A stretch of DNA of 64,000 nucleotides from Mycobacterium sp. AZCC_0083 (GTDB taxonomy: Bacteria > Actinomycetota > Actinomycetes > Mycobacteriales > Mycobacteriaceae): assembly GCF_014202335.1 (NCBI RefSeq), contig NZ_JACHGP010000001.1, positions 605,804-669,803 of the forward strand, given 5' to 3'. The position numbers and the translations under genes are program-made. The first letter of the stretch is position 1. Each line of letters opens with the position of its first letter. Positions 36,730 through 45,544 of this stretch are shown here, piece by piece. The notes under the pieces were generated by a model. That model ran no database searches and was not told where the DNA came from. It saw only the letters and a list, made by a program, of their open reading frames with translations.

Positions 36730-37959
36730 ATGCGCAAGCCGCTCAACGGAGTTCGCGTGCTCGAGGTGGCGCAGTTCACCTTCGTACCGTCGGCAGGTGC
36801 CGTGCTCGCCGACTGGGGTGCGGAGGTCGTCAAGATCGAGCATCCCGTCACTGGCGACGCGCAGCGCGGCTTGGTCAAGGTCCTTGGTGCGGCTGCCTCC
36901 AAGCCGGGGTCCTCCTTCGCACCGATCATGGAAGCCCCCAACCGCGGAAAGCGCAGCGTGGGACTGGCACTCGACAACGCGGAGGGACGGCCGCTGTTCG
37001 ACGAGCTGGTCCACCGAAGCGACGTGTTCCTCACCAACTATCTGCCATCGGCACGGGCGAAGCTGAGTATCGACGTCGACGACGTTCGCCGCGTCAACCC
37101 CGACATCATCTACGTGGCGGGCAGCGGCTTCGGCATGAACGGTTCCGACCGCGACGCGGGCGCGTACGACGCAACGGCGTTCTGGGCGCGCGGTGGCAGC
37201 GCCGACGGACTCAACCCGCCCGATGCCACACAATCGGCGTTCATGCCCGCTGGCGCATATGGGGACAACATCGGCGGCATGACCATCGCAGGCGGCGTGG
37301 CGGCGGCACTCTACGGGCGGCACGTCACAGGGGAACCGTCGGTGCTCGACGTTTCGCTGCTCGCCGTGGGCGCCTGGACCACCCAGTTCAGTGTCAACAT
37401 GGCGATGCTGATGGGCGGGCCACTGCCCAAGGTGGAGCGCCGAACCCAAGCCCCCGGCAATCCGCTGACCGGTGCGTACCGCACCGCCGACGGCAGGTTC
37501 GTCCAACTGTCGATGTTGCAGCCCACCCGGTACTGGCCGGAGTTCTGCCGGTTGATGGGACTCGATCAGTACGCCGAGGACCCTCGGTTCGAATCACTCG
37601 CCGCGATGGCCGAGCACGCCGACATTGCGTACGGCATCGTCCACGACGCCATCGCCAAGTTGACGTTCGCCGAGTGCAAGACGGTGTTGAGCCGCGGCAC
37701 CGGACAGTGGGCGCCGGTGCAGGATGCTTGGGAGATCGCGCACGACGAAGCGTTGACCGCCAATGGCCGGATCGCCAACATCGTTGATGCCGAGGGCAAT
37801 TCGCAGCAACTGGTGGCCAGTCCTGTCAAGTTCGACGACGATCCGTCGGCACTGGAGCGGGCCCCGCAGTTCGCCGAGCACACCGACGAGGTGCTACGCG
37901 AACTCGGCGTCGACGACGACCGCCTCATCGAGCTGAAGATCGCCGGTGTCATCACGTAA
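36730..37959 (+). CDS. CaiB/BaiF family CoA-transferase
   Basis: 409 residues, full length for class III CoA-transferases. The N-terminal GVRVLEVAQFTFVPSAGAVLADWGAEVVKIEHP and the following DAQRG and N-R-G-K-R-S-V segments are family hallmarks, and an Asp near residue 180 lies in the catalytic region (A-Y-D-A-T-A-F). It moves CoA between acids. Encoded just downstream of the GntR regulator and probably controlled by it; a second copy of the same family starts the window. Confidence 0.93.
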   Translation: MRKPLNGVRVLEVAQFTFVPSAGAVLADWGAEVVKIEHPVTGDAQRGLVKVLGAAASKPGSSFAPIMEAPNRGKRSVGLALDNAEGRPLFDELVHRSDVFLTNYLPSARAKLSIDVDDVRRVNPDIIYVAGSGFGMNGSDRDAGAYDATAFWARGGSADGLNPPDATQSAFMPAGAYGDNIGGMTIAGGVAAALYGRHVTGEPSVLDVSLLAVGAWTTQFSVNMAMLMGGPLPKVERRTQAPGNPLTGAYRTADGRFVQLSMLQPTRYWPEFCRLMGLDQYAEDPRFESLAAMAEHADIAYGIVHDAIAKLTFAECKTVLSRGTGQWAPVQDAWEIAHDEALTANGRIANIVDAEGNSQQLVASPVKFDDDPSALERAPQFAEHTDEVLRELGVDDDRLIELKIAGVIT

Positions 37960-37983
37960 TGTCGGCAACATGGGGCCGCCGAC

Positions 37984-38655
37984 ATGACCTCCGGTGATGA
38001 TGACACCGTCAAGGACCGGTTGATCAAGGCAGCAGACGCCGAGATCACGTCACGCGGTCACAATGCGGTGCAGATGGAAGTGGTCGCCAAGATCGCGGGT
38101 GTCTCACGGGCGACCGCGTTCCGCCAACTCGGCAGTGTCTCGGAGATGCTGTTGCAGGTCGCGTTGCTGCGGGCACGTCGACACATGACGGCGGTCGAAG
38201 CGGTGATGGCAACCAAGACCGGTGTCTTCGCCAAGCTGGAGGCAGCGTTGGTGTACACGGCCCGCGAATTGCCGTCCGACCCGTCGATCGCTGCACTGAT
38301 CGCTCAGCACTCCGAGTCGGTACACGACCCCCGCGTGCATCAGGTTGCCGTGGAATCGATCGGCCCCGTGCTGGACGAGGGCCAGCGCAGTGGGCAGGTA
38401 CGCACTGATCTCGAGATTGGCGAGATGGTCGACTTCCTGGTGGAACAGTCCTACCTCGCGGCGGAGGAGATCGACCGATCCGAAGACGAAGTACGGCGGC
38501 GCTTTCGGCACTTCGTCATCCCAGGGCTCGCTGCGTCCGACGGGTCGAGCGGCGAACACGTCTCCCGAACCATGGAGGTCGAGAACGCAGTCGGTGTGGC
38601 GATCGAGGCGCTGAGCAACCTCGCCGACCAACTACGCCGCGACCGCACCGAGTGA
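37984..38655 (+). CDS. TetR-family transcriptional regulator
   Basis: 223 residues. The DNA-binding domain (about residues 8-55) reads DRLIKAADAEITSRGHNAVQ and VVAKIAGVSRATAFRQLGS, a TetR helix-turn-helix with the usual Y/F position. The C-terminal helical domain is unremarkable. It starts 24 bases after the CoA-transferase stop with no strong ribosome site, so it may be translated from the same transcript. It is convergent with the hydrolase at 38694. Target unknown. Confidence 0.87.
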   Translation: MTSGDDDTVKDRLIKAADAEITSRGHNAVQMEVVAKIAGVSRATAFRQLGSVSEMLLQVALLRARRHMTAVEAVMATKTGVFAKLEAALVYTARELPSDPSIAALIAQHSESVHDPRVHQVAVESIGPVLDEGQRSGQVRTDLEIGEMVDFLVEQSYLAAEEIDRSEDEVRRRFRHFVIPGLAASDGSSGEHVSRTMEVENAVGVAIEALSNLADQLRRDRTE

Positions 38656-38693
38656 CGTTGCCGCCGAACCGGTTGGCGCACTGACGTAGTTGC

Positions 38694-39527
38694 TTAGCCT
38701 GCCTTGATGCGATCCACGATCAGGTCCCGTACGAGGTCTGGATGGTCCTCGGGGATCCAGTGCGAGCCGTCGACGACCTCGAACCGGTAGGGGCCGGTGA
38801 CGTAGCGCTCGCATAGCTCTGCACACCGGCGGCCGAGTGCGATGTCATCGGTGCTCCACACGTATGTGGTTGGTACCGAGACCCTTTGGAGGTACCTCGT
38901 GGAACTGAAGGGCATCGCCCGATACCAGTTGATGGCCGGGGTCAACGCACCGCTTTCGATGACGTCGGTGTGCACCTGGCGCAGGGCTTCGGCATCCATT
39001 CCGCTGTTGGCGAGCAATCGGTCGGTTTGCTTCGGGAAGCGGCGCAGCACGGTGTCGGCCAGCCACGGAATCTGGAACATGGCCATGTAGTACGACTTCA
39101 GCGCCTGAGTGCTGCTGAGCAGGGACCGCAAATACGCCCTCGAGTGAGGCACGGACACCGCGGTGAGAGTCCTCAGGAGTTCGGGGCGCCCTGCAGCAGT
39201 CGCCCACGCGACGATGGCGCCCCAGTCGTGACCGACCAGATGCACAGGCGACCCCACGGCGGCAACGAGTGCGGCGACGTCGCCGACGAGTGCGCTGATC
39301 CGGTACGCGAAGCGACCCCGCGGACGGGCAGTCGGGGTGTATCCGCGCTGGTCGAAGACCAAGGTGCGGTAGCCGGCCTCGTGCAGACCCGGCGTCACCG
39401 CGTCCCACGACTTCGAGGTCTGCGGAAACCCGTGCAGGAGAACCACGATCTCACCGCCGATCGGCCCCTCGTCCCTCACCGGGAACGTGTAACCGTCGTT
39501 CGCGAACTCGCGGATGCGTTCACTCAT
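38694..39527 (-). CDS. Alpha/beta hydrolase (epoxide hydrolase-like)
   Basis: 277 residues of the alpha/beta hydrolase fold. Visible are the oxyanion motif H-G-F-P (about residue 33), D-Q-R-G-Y, the nucleophile elbow G-H-D-W-G-A (Asp about residue 99), S-T-D-D for the acid and G-S-H-W for the catalytic His near residue 255. The Asp nucleophile favours epoxide hydrolase or dehalogenase activity over esterase. It is monocistronic, between a TetR gene and the iron-uptake region; no regulator is obvious. Confidence 0.9.
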   Translation of the reverse strand: MSERIREFANDGYTFPVRDEGPIGGEIVVLLHGFPQTSKSWDAVTPGLHEAGYRTLVFDQRGYTPTARPRGRFAYRISALVGDVAALVAAVGSPVHLVGHDWGAIVAWATAAGRPELLRTLTAVSVPHSRAYLRSLLSSTQALKSYYMAMFQIPWLADTVLRRFPKQTDRLLANSGMDAEALRQVHTDVIESGALTPAINWYRAMPFSSTRYLQRVSVPTTYVWSTDDIALGRRCAELCERYVTGPYRFEVVDGSHWIPEDHPDLVRDLIVDRIKAG

Positions 39528-39620
39528 CGCGCTGGCTCATGTTGATGGTCCTCTCCCGGGGGCGACGTACGCCTCGACCTTTGACCAGAAAACTATGCCC
39601 GCCGGCCGACACGAAGTTGC

Positions 39621-39639
39621 TTAGGGTAGCCTAACGTTC
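39621..39639 (+). promoter_or_regulatory. IdeR-like iron box upstream of the siderophore reductase/uptake operon
   Basis: TTAGGGTAGCCTAACGTTC matches the IdeR consensus TTAGGTTAGGCTAACCTAA at 14 of 19 positions, including TTAGG and CTAAC. It ends immediately before the ATG of the siderophore-interacting protein, so iron-loaded IdeR would repress the operon. Confidence 0.8.
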
Positions 39640-39640
39640 G

Positions 39641-40519
39641 ATGAGCTTCTCGTATGCGACCGTCATCGAGACGATTCAGCTGACCCCCCGCCTACGGCGT
39701 ATCACGCTGAAGGTCGACGACCCCGAATTGCTCGAGGTCAAGCCGGGCGGCGACTCCGCAGTCGGTGTCTACTTCCCCATCGTCGGCCCCGACGGCGAAC
39801 GCACCGGGCCGCCGACCGTGACCGGCGCCGACGGCGGCCGTTACGTCGACCCCGAGTCGGGATCCGAGGGTCGCAACTACACCGTTCGAACCCATGACGG
39901 TGACCGGATCGACCTCGACGTCATCCTGCACGCCCGCGGGCCTGGAACCGCGTGGGCCAGCTCCACCGGTCCAGGCGACCGGGTCGGGCTCGACCACGCC
40001 AGGTCCTGGTATCGGCCAGAGCCGGCGAGCGATTGGCAGCTGCTGGTCACCGATCTGTCCGGGCTGCCCGCCGCGGCCCGCATCATCTCCGAATTGCCAG
40101 GCGGTGTGCCCGTCACCGTCGTCGTCGAGGCCGCCGACCCCGAGGATCTGGAGTACCTGCCGACGCATCCGGACGTCACCGTCGTCTCGAGCGTCGGCAC
40201 TGGAAACGGCCACGCCCCAAGCCGGCTCGCTCGTCTGGTCCGCGAGCTGACGCTGCCCGAGGGCCGCGGCTACTGCTGGTTCGCCGCGGAGGCCGCCGAA
40301 TCCCGCGCCGTGCGAAAGTACTTCCGCGGCAACGGGTGGACGGTCGAACAACTCGACGTCACCGGTTACTGGCGGTTCGATTCCGAGACCTGGGACGCCA
40401 AGTTCGCCCTCGTCCAGGACGACGTCGTCGCGGTCTGGGAACGCGCCCTCGCCGACGGCAAGGGCGAGAGAGTCGCCGACGAGGAGTTCGACGAGGCGCT
40501 CGAACGAGCCGGCCTCTAG
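39641..40519 (+). CDS. Siderophore-interacting protein (SIP/ViuB family) ferric reductase
   Basis: 292 residues. The FAD-binding ferredoxin-reductase-like domain shows R-N-Y-T-V-R (about residue 87), the flavin motif of this family, and the C-terminal domain contains W-F-A-A-E-A-A-E-S-R-A-V-R (about 213-225), the SIP-type pyridine-nucleotide region. It reduces ferric iron to release it from the siderophore in the cytoplasm. Located directly after an IdeR-like box and followed within seven bases by the importer genes, it is the first gene of the iron-uptake operon. Confidence 0.92.
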   Translation: MSFSYATVIETIQLTPRLRRITLKVDDPELLEVKPGGDSAVGVYFPIVGPDGERTGPPTVTGADGGRYVDPESGSEGRNYTVRTHDGDRIDLDVILHARGPGTAWASSTGPGDRVGLDHARSWYRPEPASDWQLLVTDLSGLPAAARIISELPGGVPVTVVVEAADPEDLEYLPTHPDVTVVSSVGTGNGHAPSRLARLVRELTLPEGRGYCWFAAEAAESRAVRKYFRGNGWTVEQLDVTGYWRFDSETWDAKFALVQDDVVAVWERALADGKGERVADEEFDEALERAGL

Positions 40520-40525
40520 ACGACC

Positions 40526-41587
40526 ATGACCGCCCCTACACCATCGGCCCCTTCGCCGACTTCATCTCCGGTGGAGCCGCCCGCGCAACTCACACAACGC
40601 AGCCGGGTCGTCGGGCTGCTCGGCGCCGTGGCGCTGTTGGCCCTGACGTGCGTCGCCAGCCTTGCCATCGGCACCGAGAACGTCTCGCTGCCGACGGTGT
40701 GGCAGGCCGTCACCGACTACCACGACGTCGGGGATCAGTGGATCGTGCACGACCTGCGGATCCCGCGAACCGTGCTCGCCCTGCTCGTCGGGCTGGCCCT
40801 CGGCCTGTCGGGGACGTTGATCCAGGCCGTTGGCCGCAATCCACTCGCCGACTCCGAGATCCTCGGGATCAATTCCGGCGCAGCGTTGTTCGTCGTCTCC
40901 GCGGTCGCCTTCCTCGGCATGACTGGCATCTGGACCTACATCTGGTTCGCCTTCGCGGGCGCGCTGTTCGCGATGCTGCTGGTCTACCTGGTCGGCATGA
41001 CCGGCCGAGGCACCGTCACCCCGGTCCGCGTGTTGCTCGCAGGCGTGGCGATCGGCGCGGTGATGGATGGCGTCGGCTACGCGGTCCGGCTCCGCAACCC
41101 GCAGGCCTTCAACAACATGCGGTTCTGGGACGCGGGCGCGCTCGACGCTCGCCCACTCGAGGTGGCCGCCGCGATCGCGCCGTTCATCGCCGTCGGCGCG
41201 GTGCTGTGCCTGGTCGTCGGCCGCTCGCTCAACGTCACTGCCCTTGGCGATGACCTGGCAAAGAGCATGGGCGGCAACGTCGCCCGCACCCAGATCCTCA
41301 GCCTTATCGCCGTCACCCTGCTTGCGGGCGCGGCGACCGCTGGCGCGGGCCCGATCGGCTTCGTCGGCCTGATGGTGCCGCATGCGGTGCGGAGATTCAC
41401 CGGCCCGGACTGGCGCTGGATCCTCGCGTACGCCACCGCCGTCGCACCGGCTCTGCTGTTGGCGGCCGACATCGTGGGACGAGTCATCATCCGACCCGCC
41501 GAGCTGCCTGCCGGCATCGTCACCGCGTTCCTCGGCGCGCCGGTGCTGATCTGGTTGATCCGCAAGCGGGGGGCAGACCGCTCGTGA
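40526..41587 (+). CDS. fxuC: FecCD-family ferric siderophore ABC permease (FepD-like)
   Basis: 353 residues with about nine or ten membrane helices. The FecCD signature LALGLSGTLIQAVGRNPLADSEILGINSGA lies around residues 90-115, with the ATPase-contacting loop and GPIGFVGLMVPHAVRRFTG near 270. It imports ferric exochelin with the next two genes. The symbol follows the exochelin uptake genes of M. smegmatis (FepD-like), assigned by gene order and class rather than by alignment. Its stop overlaps the next start by four bases. Confidence 0.88.
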   Translation: MTAPTPSAPSPTSSPVEPPAQLTQRSRVVGLLGAVALLALTCVASLAIGTENVSLPTVWQAVTDYHDVGDQWIVHDLRIPRTVLALLVGLALGLSGTLIQAVGRNPLADSEILGINSGAALFVVSAVAFLGMTGIWTYIWFAFAGALFAMLLVYLVGMTGRGTVTPVRVLLAGVAIGAVMDGVGYAVRLRNPQAFNNMRFWDAGALDARPLEVAAAIAPFIAVGAVLCLVVGRSLNVTALGDDLAKSMGGNVARTQILSLIAVTLLAGAATAGAGPIGFVGLMVPHAVRRFTGPDWRWILAYATAVAPALLLAADIVGRVIIRPAELPAGIVTAFLGAPVLIWLIRKRGADRS

Positions 41588-42651
41588 CGATCACCCAGAA
41601 CGACACGGCCGGAGTGACATTCGGCCGACGCCAGTGCGTGATCCGGATCGGCAACGCGTCGGCTCGAGCGTCCTGGCGCGCGATCATCGTCGTCGCGGCG
41701 CTCTTGGTCGGCGCCTTCGTCATCGCGGTCGTCGCGGTCGGCCTCGGCAAGTACACCGTCGCACCGGCCGACGTACTCGGCGTCCTGACCGGAAGCAACA
41801 CCTCGTTCGACCGGGTGGTCGTCCTGGAATGGCGGATGCCCCGCATGCTGATGGCGCTGCTGATCGGCGCCGCCCTCGGCATCTCGGGCGCCATCTTCCA
41901 GGCGCTGACCCGCAATGCGCTTGGCAGCCCAGACATCATCGGCGTCACCTCGGGTGCCTACACCGGAGCGCTGATCGTCATCGCCGGGATCGGCGGCGGT
42001 TACTACGCAGTGGCCACGGGCGCGCTGATCGGCGGCCTTGTCACCGCGGTCCTCGTCTACGCACTGTCCTACCGCAACGGGCTGGCGGGCTTTCGGCTCA
42101 TCGTCGTCGGCATCGCGGTCAGCGCGGTGGTGAACTCGGTGAACCAGTGGATCATCATCAAGATCGACTTCCACACCGCCGTCACCGCATCGGTGTGGCA
42201 ACAGGGCACCCTCAGTGGGCAGAGCTGGTCGCAGGTGCTGCCCATGACGGTCTGCCTGGTCGTCATGGCCGCCATTCTGGTCGCCATGGGACCGCAGCTG
42301 CCCGTGCTGCAGATGGGTGACGACGCCGCAGGCGCATTGGGCGTTCGGCCCGACCGCGCCCGGCTGGCCTATCTCGTCGTCGGCGTCGGTCTGGTGGCCC
42401 TTGCCTGCGGTGCGGCAGGACCGATCTCCTTCGTCGCGCTGGCGGCGCCGCAGATCGCCAGGCGGCTCACTGCCAGCCCCGGTGTCGGCCTGGTGCCGTC
42501 GGCGGTGATGGGAGCGGTGCTGCTGCTGGTCAGCGACGTCATCGCGCAGCAGGTGTTCAGTGGCAGCGAGCTCCCCGTCGGCACGGTCACCGTTTCGCTT
42601 GGCGGCGCCTACCTGATCTACCTGCTCATCTCACAGGCGCGCCAACGATGA
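41584..42651 (+). CDS. fxuA: FecCD-family ferric siderophore ABC permease (FepG-like)
   Basis: 355 residues. The same FecCD architecture: L-G-I-S-G-A-I-F-Q-A-L-T-R-N-A-L-G-S-P-D (about residues 97-116) and GPISFVALAAPQIARRL (about 277). It is the second half of the inner-membrane importer, translationally coupled on both sides (four-base overlaps). The symbol is based on position and FepG-like class. The periplasmic binding protein is not in this window. Confidence 0.88.
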   Translation: MTITQNDTAGVTFGRRQCVIRIGNASARASWRAIIVVAALLVGAFVIAVVAVGLGKYTVAPADVLGVLTGSNTSFDRVVVLEWRMPRMLMALLIGAALGISGAIFQALTRNALGSPDIIGVTSGAYTGALIVIAGIGGGYYAVATGALIGGLVTAVLVYALSYRNGLAGFRLIVVGIAVSAVVNSVNQWIIIKIDFHTAVTASVWQQGTLSGQSWSQVLPMTVCLVVMAAILVAMGPQLPVLQMGDDAAGALGVRPDRARLAYLVVGVGLVALACGAAGPISFVALAAPQIARRLTASPGVGLVPSAVMGAVLLLVSDVIAQQVFSGSELPVGTVTVSLGGAYLIYLLISQARQR

Positions 42652-43490
42652 CGTCAGCAGAAAGTGGTCATCCCGTGACAGGACAACGCGACTCACGCCT
42701 CAGCGCCGATCACCTCTCCATCGGCTACGGGGACACCGCCGTCATCGCCAACCTGTCGGTCGAGGTGCTCGACGGCCGCATCACCGCCATCGTCGGACCG
42801 AACGCGTGCGGCAAGTCCACGCTGCTGCGCGGCTTCGCCCGACTCCTGAAACCGTCTGGGGGACAAGTCATCCTCGATGGGCACGACATCGGCAGCCTGC
42901 ACACCAAGGAGGTGGCTCGCCGGCTGGGGCTGCTCCCCCAGACGTCGATCGCGCCCGAAGGCATCACCGTGGCCGATCTGGTGTCGCGTGGCCGGTTCCC
43001 GCATCAGAAGGTGTTGCGCCAGTGGTCCCGCAGCGACGACGAGGCCGTCGCCGGGGCCATGCGCTGCACCGGGGTGAGCGAACTGTCCGGCCGGCTGGTC
43101 GACGAGCTGTCCGGCGGTCAGCGCCAACGGGTCTGGGTGGCCATGGTGCTCGCCCAGCAGACTCCGCTGGTGCTGCTCGACGAGCCGACGACCTACCTCG
43201 ACATCGCCCATCAGGTGGAACTGCTCGACCTGTTCGCCATGCTCAACCGCGAACAGGACCGCACCGTGGTCGCGGTGCTGCACGACCTCAACCACGCCTG
43301 CCGCTACGCCGACCAGATCATTGCGATGAAGTCCGGAAGCATTGTCGCGCAAGGCGATCCGAAGTCAGTGATCACCGAGGAGCTGGTCGAGGCCGTCTAC
43401 GGCCTGAAGTGCCAGATCATCGACGATCCGCAGACCGGGACGCCGTTGGTGGTACCGCGCGCGTCGCCGCACGTCCGCGCGCGGACCTGA
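42648..43490 (+). CDS. fxuB: FecE/FepC-type ABC ATPase for ferric siderophore uptake
   Basis: 280 residues, a complete ATPase: Walker A G-P-N-A-C-G-K-S-T (about residue 45), signature L-S-G-G-Q-R-Q-R (about 150), Walker B V-L-L-D-E-P-T (about 174) and the switch His in V-L-H-D-L-N (about 207). It powers the FxuC/FxuA importer. It overlaps the upstream gene by four bases and ends the IdeR-controlled uptake operon, convergent with the DJ-1/PfpI gene 9 bases away. Confidence 0.92.
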   Translation: MTSAESGHPVTGQRDSRLSADHLSIGYGDTAVIANLSVEVLDGRITAIVGPNACGKSTLLRGFARLLKPSGGQVILDGHDIGSLHTKEVARRLGLLPQTSIAPEGITVADLVSRGRFPHQKVLRQWSRSDDEAVAGAMRCTGVSELSGRLVDELSGGQRQRVWVAMVLAQQTPLVLLDEPTTYLDIAHQVELLDLFAMLNREQDRTVVAVLHDLNHACRYADQIIAMKSGSIVAQGDPKSVITEELVEAVYGLKCQIIDDPQTGTPLVVPRASPHVRART

Positions 43491-43499
43491 ACTCGACAG

Positions 43500-44117
43500 T
43501 CAGGCCGTGGCGAGGTCCGCGTGTAGGTACGGGGAGATGTTGCGCATCGCGCGCGCGACGTAGTCTTCCTTCTCCCCCACCGGAGCCACGTAGTCGAGCG
43601 CGCTCTCGGCCGCTTCGACACCCTCCAGGCGGGCGATCATCCAGGCCGCGAGATAGTGCGACGCCAGGCAGCCGCCAGCGGTGGCGACGTTGCCCTTGGC
43701 GAACAGCGGTTGGTTGACCACCTCGACGCCTGCCGCTTGGACCCACGGCTTGGTGGTCACATCGGTGCACGCGGGTACGCCGTCGAGGAGTCCGAGCTTG
43801 GCAAGCACCAACGTTCCAGAACACTGGGCGCCCAACAACTGCCGGGACGGATCGAGTTGCAACCGCGCCATCAGCTCCGGGTCGGCAACGACCTCGCGGG
43901 TCATCCGGCCGCTGCCGACGATCACCGCGTCCGCGGCGCTGGCCTCCTCGAGGGTGGCCATGGACTCGATGACCACGCCGTTCATGGAGCGGACTTTCGG
44001 CGTTGGGGTCGCGATCGACACACGCCAGTCCGACTTCTGTACCCGGTTGAGAACGCCGAGGGCGATCAGCGAGTCGAGTTCGTTGTAGCCCTCGAAGGTC
44101 AGGATGGCGATGTGCAT
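43500..44117 (-). CDS. DJ-1/PfpI (class I glutamine amidotransferase-like) family protein
   Basis: 205 residues from ATG at 44117, with AAGGA upstream; the frame extends further but only across the shared promoter. The fold motif G-A-Q-C-S-G-T-L (Cys about residue 104) provides the nucleophilic-elbow Cys of the DJ-1/PfpI superfamily, and D-A-V-I-V-G-S-G carries the typical preceding strand. Members include isonitrile hydratases and stress proteins. It is divergent from a MocR-type regulator across an operator-like palindrome, a pairing that usually means the regulator controls it. Confidence 0.85.
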   Translation of the reverse strand: MHIAILTFEGYNELDSLIALGVLNRVQKSDWRVSIATPTPKVRSMNGVVIESMATLEEASAADAVIVGSGRMTREVVADPELMARLQLDPSRQLLGAQCSGTLVLAKLGLLDGVPACTDVTTKPWVQAAGVEVVNQPLFAKGNVATAGGCLASHYLAAWMIARLEGVEAAESALDYVAPVGEKEDYVARAMRNISPYLHADLATA

Positions 44118-44167
44118 GGGATCGTCCTTCACGGTCGGTGAATCCACATCGTAGATTGCCGCTCCTG

Positions 44168-44187
44168 TGACAATCAAAGAATTGTCA
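44168..44187. promoter_or_regulatory. Perfect palindrome between the DJ-1/PfpI and MocR genes
   Basis: TGACAAT-CAAAGA-ATTGTCA is a perfect seven-base dyad, 16 bp upstream of the MocR ATG and 50 bp upstream of the divergent gene. It is a likely MocR operator. Confidence 0.6.
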
Positions 44188-44203
44188 TGCATACAATTGG
44201 CGC

Positions 44204-45541
44204 ATGGTTGCCTCCCGCTACAAGGGTGTCGTGGATGCGTTGGCGTCCGACATCCGCGCCGGACGGCTGCCGTCGGGCACGCGGTTGCCGACGCACAGGC
44301 AGCTCGCTGCGCGTGAAGGTCTCGCCCTGGTGACCGCGTCGAGGGTCTATGCCGAGCTCGAAGCCATGGGGCTGATCAGTGGGGAACGCGGCCGCGGCAC
44401 CTTCGTTCGCGAGACGGCGGTATCCCCTGCCCACGGTATCGACCAGCAGGTGGCTGCCGCCGACGTGGTAGATCTGACCTTCAACTATCCGTCGCTGCCC
44501 GGTCAGGCCGACATGCTGCGTCAGGCGCTGCGCGAGCTCGCGTCGGCAGGTGACCTCGAAGCCCTGCTCCGCTACCAGCCACATGCCGGGCGCAGGCACG
44601 AACGAGCCGCAGTAGCTCGCCATCTCAGGCAACGCGGGGTACGTGCCGGGTCCGATCAGATACTGCTCGTCAGCGGAGCCCAGCACGGCTTGGCCGCCAC
44701 CGCGATGGCGACGCTGCAACCAGGAGACGTCGTCGCCGTCGACGCCTTGACCTACCCGGGATTCAAGGTGCTCGCCCAAACGCTCCGCCTGGAACTCGCA
44801 GCACTTCCCTCGGCAGGAGACGAGCCCGATCTCGATGCGCTAGAACACCTTTGTGCGACGCGGCGGATGCGTGCCCTGTATGCGATGCCGACGTTGCACA
44901 ACCCACTGGGATGGGTCACGACGGAGAGCCACCGCGAGCGATTGGTTGGAATCGCGCGCAAACATGGACTTCTCATCATCGAGGACGCCGCGTACGCCTT
45001 CCTTGCCGAGAAGCCACCGCCTCCGCTGGTGACGCTCGCACCGGAGACGACCGTCTACGTCTCCGGCCTGTCCAAGAGCGTGGCGACCGGGTTGCGCTTC
45101 GGATTCATCGTGGCCCCAACCACGTTGGTGCCTGCCATCGAGCGCACCATCCGCGCCACCACGTGGAACACGCCTGCGGTGATGACGGCGATCGCGTGCC
45201 GGTGGCTCGACGACGGCACCGTCACCCGGTTGGAGACCGAGAAGCGCAACGACGCGCGAACGAGGCAGGCCATCGCCCGTGACGTGTTAGCGGACTTTCC
45301 GCACGTCGGCCATCCGTCGTCGTACTTCCTCTGGCTTCCCCTACCCGAGAGGGTCCGTGCCGACCAGATCGCGTCTGCACTGATGGCCGAACACGTCTCG
45401 GTATCCACCGCCGAACCGTTCGCCGCCTCTGCGCACGTGCCGCACGCGATCCGACTGGCCCTCGGCTCCACCGACCTGAGCACCCTGCGCGAGGCGCTCG
45501 GCACCGTCAGCCGGGTCGTCGATGCGCACGCCTACCTCTAA
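44204..45541 (+). CDS. MocR-type (GntR plus aminotransferase) transcriptional regulator
   Basis: 445 residues: an N-terminal GntR winged helix (about 5-75; [14 protein letters not shown] and E-R-G-R-G-T-F-V) and a C-terminal fold-type I aminotransferase-like domain (about 95-440). The PLP-binding Lys is in [15 protein letters not shown] (about residue 289), and the N-P-L-G-W and V-S-G-A-Q-H-G segments bind PLP. MocR proteins sense PLP or amino compounds. It lies inside the siderophore locus but has no IdeR box; three bases separate its stop from the convergent fxbA stop. Confidence 0.92.
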   Translation: MVASRYKGVVDALASDIRAGRLPSGTRLPTHRQLAAREGLALVTASRVYAELEAMGLISGERGRGTFVRETAVSPAHGIDQQVAAADVVDLTFNYPSLPGQADMLRQALRELASAGDLEALLRYQPHAGRRHERAAVARHLRQRGVRAGSDQILLVSGAQHGLAATAMATLQPGDVVAVDALTYPGFKVLAQTLRLELAALPSAGDEPDLDALEHLCATRRMRALYAMPTLHNPLGWVTTESHRERLVGIARKHGLLIIEDAAYAFLAEKPPPPLVTLAPETTVYVSGLSKSVATGLRFGFIVAPTTLVPAIERTIRATTWNTPAVMTAIACRWLDDGTVTRLETEKRNDARTRQAIARDVLADFPHVGHPSSYFLWLPLPERVRADQIASALMAEHVSVSTAEPFAASAHVPHAIRLALGSTDLSTLREALGTVSRVVDAHAYL

Positions 45542-45544
45542 CAA

